A DNA stretch of 64,000 bases, taken from the NCBI GenBank assembly GCA_964006375.1, contig OZ023266.1, forward strand, positions 156,681,792-156,745,791, given 5' to 3'. The notes beneath the pieces were generated by a model. That model was not told the origin of the DNA. It saw nothing but the letters and a program-made list of their open reading frames with translations, and ran no database searches. Origin of the DNA: Tillus elongatus (lineage: Eukaryota; Arthropoda; Insecta; Coleoptera; Cleridae). The stretch's first letter is position 1. The number at the start of each line of letters is the position of its first letter. Below are positions 63,991-64,000 of the stretch, in pieces. Both the position numbers and the translations under genes were made by a program.

Positions 63991-64000
63991 TTTTTCCCCA

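Overview
This window looks like intergenic DNA from an invertebrate animal. An arthropod is my best guess, because of the mixture of Tc1/mariner-type, hAT, Jockey-like and CR1-like elements, Penelope-like elements and tRNA-derived SINEs; the species cannot be named from this sequence. It is AT-rich and I see no intact host gene, so almost everything that can be named is mobile DNA or its debris. All calls come from reading the sequence; no alignment or database search was run.

Backbone. One composite repeat family dominates. One end carries a GACGCAGC motif with an inverted GCGTC copy. The other end is a short hairpin (a GTGAATTTT/AAAATTCAC stem) that ends in CTAA or CTAG. Many copies carry a (TA)n tract at the same internal place, immediately beside a GATAACTCAAAAA or CCCCGGATATGGG motif. 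Fourteen long (TA)n tracts are present, most of them in this family or in Penelope/retrozyme tails.

Layout. 1-5.9 kb: composite repeats, a foldback element, a reverse transcriptase remnant and a first hammerhead remnant. 6.5-10.9 kb: mariner and Jockey-like fragments, then a complete but internally deleted hAT element (7797-9636) with its 8-bp target duplication. 12-19 kb: SINEs and a cluster of Penelope-like remnants with three hammerhead motifs, a 106-bp tandem repeat and a tRNA-His 5' half. 25.5-26.3 kb: a 303-bp tandem array with hammerhead ribozymes. 30-32.7 kb: a decayed DD41D transposase and a second hammerhead array. 34.4-36.1 kb: an 86-bp satellite interrupted by a Penelope GIY-YIG remnant. 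36.9-44.6 kb: mariner remnants and two Tc1/mariner-like elements with unusually long terminal inverted repeats. 45-53.3 kb: two copies of one Jockey-like family, a mariner and SINEs. 55.9-59.2 kb: a CR1-like reverse transcriptase, a 407-bp tandem duplication and a short DD41D element. 59.8-64 kb: composite repeats and largely featureless DNA.

Most striking system. Three separate groups of sequences fold as minimal type-I hammerhead ribozymes (CTGANGA core, stem II, GAAA, NUH cleavage site, matching stem I). Two groups are arranged as about 300-bp tandem units, the architecture of animal retrozymes (non-autonomous circular-RNA retroelements thought to use Penelope machinery). The third sits just downstream of Penelope GIY-YIG endonuclease remnants. 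Parasite and candidate driver families are therefore present within one 64-kb stretch.
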